Of a stretch of 64,000 nucleotides of DNA, positions 62,431 to 64,000 are shown in pieces. Position 1 is the stretch's first letter; every line of letters starts with the position of its first letter. A program made the translations under genes and the position numbers. Source of the DNA: Marinobacter denitrificans (GTDB lineage Bacteria > Pseudomonadota > Gammaproteobacteria > Pseudomonadales > Oleiphilaceae); NCBI RefSeq assembly GCF_008795955.1, contig NZ_VMHN01000001.1, positions 1,674,001-1,738,000 on the forward strand, written 5' to 3'. The notes under the pieces are model-generated. The model saw nothing but the letters and a program-made list of their open reading frames with translations, was not told the origin of the DNA and did no database searches.

Positions 62431-63377
62431 TGCCCACACCCTTTACAGTCAGTGCACGGCAGGGCTGGCTGTTCCAGACCATAGTGCCGGTAAAGGTCAT
62501 CAAGCATCCGGTTGGCGGCGATAATGCCTGCCCCCATGTTCCAGGTGACCGGGTCCACCTGGTAAACCTCGTTTTTCCGGACTGCCTGCAGATTGTTCCA
62601 TAGGGGATGGCTGGACCAGGCGTCGAAGGTGCGCTGCACGGCCGGGTCGTCTTCCATGAATAGAAAGACGGCTTCGGCATCCATTGCGGGAATGCTTTCC
62701 TGGCTGGTGAGTTTGATGCCCCAGCCTTCCTTGCGGTGGTCCTCCGGAGCGACAAATCCCAACTCATCCAGGACGGCGCGGGCGAAACCGGCGTAGTAGA
62801 TACGGGCATGATCGGCCCGGAAAGTGATGATCGCCACCTCCTGGGGCCACTGATCCCCCAGTTTACGGCGGATACGGGTCCTGAAATCCTCTACCCTCGC
62901 CTCCCATTGCGCCAGCAATTCCTCGCCACGGGCCGTGCGCCCGGTGGCTTTCGCCATCAGCGTCAGTAATGCCCTGAAGTCGTAGACATTGCCGGGAATC
63001 ACCGTGGGCGCAATGCGGGTCAGCAGGGGGTAGATGGTTCTGTGGCGGTTGCTGGCGCCGACAATCAGATCCGGCGACAGCCAGGCGATGCGCTCAAGAT
63101 CCGGTTGGGTTTCCAGCCCCAGGTAGGTGACGCCCTGGAGTTCGGGCCGCAGGTAGTGGTACATGGGTTTTTCGGTCCACGACTCCACAACCGCCACCGG
63201 TTCGATCCCCAGTGCCACCGCCGTGTCGGTTGCGCCCTGATAGAGTGAAACAATGCGATCCGGGCGGCCCTCCATCCTGACCTTGCCAAAAGCATGCTCC
63301 ACGACCGTGGTGGCGTGCGCAGCGATGGACAGGATCGAGCAGATGGCGATCAGAGTGAGGCCGGTGTGACGGAGCAT
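62424..63377 (-). CDS. siderophore-binding periplasmic protein (FecB/FepB-like)
   Basis: The 317-residue protein has a signal peptide (LIAICSILSIAAHATTV), then the class III binding-protein fold (FGKVRMEGRPDRIVSLYQGA, GIEPVAVVESW, ERIAWLSPDLIVGAS, LTSQESIPAMDAEAVFLF). A Cys-rich C-terminal tail (LPCTDCKGCGQC) is unusual for the family and could bind metal or form disulfides. It is the first gene of the minus-strand operon; a Fur-like site lies between it and the divergent ATPase gene. Confidence 0.88.
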   Translation of the reverse strand: MLRHTGLTLIAICSILSIAAHATTVVEHAFGKVRMEGRPDRIVSLYQGATDTAVALGIEPVAVVESWTEKPMYHYLRPELQGVTYLGLETQPDLERIAWLSPDLIVGASNRHRTIYPLLTRIAPTVIPGNVYDFRALLTLMAKATGRTARGEELLAQWEARVEDFRTRIRRKLGDQWPQEVAIITFRADHARIYYAGFARAVLDELGFVAPEDHRKEGWGIKLTSQESIPAMDAEAVFLFMEDDPAVQRTFDAWSSHPLWNNLQAVRKNEVYQVDPVTWNMGAGIIAANRMLDDLYRHYGLEQPALPCTDCKGCGQC

Positions 63378-63418
63378 GGTAAATCCGGTTGAGTGAAACT
63401 CGGCAATGAAGTCCCGAT

Positions 63419-63442
63419 TTGATAATGAGAATGGGAGATAAT
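63419..63442. promoter_or_regulatory. Fur box in the divergent siderophore-transport promoter
   Basis: TTGATAATGAGAATGGGAG carries a perfect GATAATGA half and overlaps a second GATAAT at 63436-63441. It lies between the divergent binding-protein and ATPase genes, where Fur would repress both. Confidence 0.7.
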
Positions 63443-63474
63443 ATCATCTGGAAACACTCGAACGCGATGCCAAC

Positions 63475-64000
63475 ATGCCCGTCAACCGACACTCTTCGAC
63501 CCCGAACCCTACCAATTCGCCCCGATTGCGTGGCGAAGCCCTGTGCGCCGGATACAACGGCCGGCGGGTGTTGGCGGAAGTGGACTTCACGGTGCAGGAC
63601 AGCAGTGTCACCGTTCTGCTCGGGCCCAACGGCTCTGGCAAGTCCACCCTACTCAAAACCCTGGCAAGAACTCTGGCTCCCGACACTGGCAAGGTGCTTC
63701 TGGATGGCACCGATATCCATCGGCAATCCACCAGGGCCGTGGCGCAGCGCCTGGGGATACTGCCGCAGAGCCCTTCGGCGCCGGATGGCCTGACCGTGCG
63801 GGAACTGGTGGGGCTCGGTCGCTTCCCCTACCAGAGCCTGATGCGCCAGTGGTCCAGGCACGACGAAGCCGCCGTTGAAGAGGCCATGGCCGTGGCCGAT
63901 GTGGCCTCCTTCGCGGACCGGCCGGTGGATGCCCTCAGCGGCGGGCAGCGCCAGCGTTGCTGGATTGCCATGGTGTTGGCCCAGGAAACGGAGCTGTTGT
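63475..64000 (+). CDS. iron-siderophore ABC ATPase (FecE/FepC-like), partial
   Basis: The frame from ATG 63475 runs off the window end (about 175 residues of 260). It has Walker A GPNGSGKST, Q-loop PQSPSA, the GRFPYQS segment and the ABC signature LSGGQRQRCWIAMVLAQ. It energises the permease pair and is divergent from the binding protein across the Fur site. Its N-terminus has an extra Thr/Pro/Asn-rich stretch of about 25 residues before the fold. Confidence 0.92.
   Translation, partial: MPVNRHSSTPNPTNSPRLRGEALCAGYNGRRVLAEVDFTVQDSSVTVLLGPNGSGKSTLLKTLARTLAPDTGKVLLDGTDIHRQSTRAVAQRLGILPQSPSAPDGLTVRELVGLGRFPYQSLMRQWSRHDEAAVEEAMAVADVASFADRPVDALSGGQRQRCWIAMVLAQETELL

Noticed and set aside
1..64000. 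tRNA, rRNA, CRISPR, insertion sequences or prophage
   Set aside because: No cloverleaf with a TTCGAAT-type loop, no regularly spaced direct repeats and no transposase or integrase motif was noticed on either strand.

Overview
The window looks like a chromosomal segment of a marine gammaproteobacterium close to Marinobacter. This is inferred from the gene set: monomeric isocitrate dehydrogenase, ectoine synthase, a TRAP transporter, an OprI-type lipoprotein, NhaP2-type and GDT1-type ion transporters and many PAS/GGDEF/EAL proteins. GC content is moderate to high and fairly even. I see no rRNA, tRNA, insertion sequence, prophage or CRISPR array.

Left end (1-5645): a partial MFS transporter follows a solitary ectoine synthase gene (ectC, without ectA or ectB), itself downstream of a conserved pair of unknown function (DUF3482 GTPase plus DUF2868 membrane protein). 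A small DUF6164 membrane protein and a lipoprotein esterase follow.

The most coherent system is at 5700-15973. It encodes a predicted outer-membrane 3-hydroxybutyrate-oligomer hydrolase, a sigma-54 enhancer-binding regulator, a three-gene TRAP transporter, 3-hydroxybutyrate dehydrogenase and acetoacetyl-CoA synthetase. Together they could take PHB oligomers from outside the cell to acetoacetyl-CoA. Both transcription units (hydrolase; transporter plus enzymes) carry a -24/-12 promoter. Each has an inverted-repeat site of the same design centred 72-73 bp upstream of the -24 GG, so the locus reads as one self-contained sigma-54 regulon.

Region 16000-31800: an intergenic palindromic repeat, isocitrate dehydrogenase, two c-di-GMP enzymes, a class-C-type serine hydrolase, small hypothetical genes, a large 7TMR-DISM hybrid histidine kinase with two receivers and an Hpt domain, and a CheY-like receiver gene.

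Region 31750-48500: DEDDh exonuclease, queC-queE (preQ0 synthesis), an AraC regulator, an alpha/beta hydrolase, an ExeM-type secreted nuclease, a WYL regulator, an MFS transporter, and a MarR-MFS pair. Next comes a manganese (yybP-ykoY) riboswitch with a hairpin that can mask the ribosome-binding site of a GDT1/TMEM165-type transporter. Two L,D-transpeptidases lie around an SDR, an NfeD-slipin pair and an Lpp/OprI-type lipoprotein.

Right end (48500-64000): a K+/H+ antiporter, NDH-2, a TetR regulator divergent from an AhpD-like protein with two identical-design operators between them, a NosR-like iron-sulfur flavoprotein with no nos genes nearby, a spermidine-synthase-like protein, rlmA, an ankyrin protein and a PEBP protein. 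It ends in a Fur-type iron-siderophore uptake locus (TonB receptor, two FecCD permeases, binding protein, and an ATPase cut by the window end).
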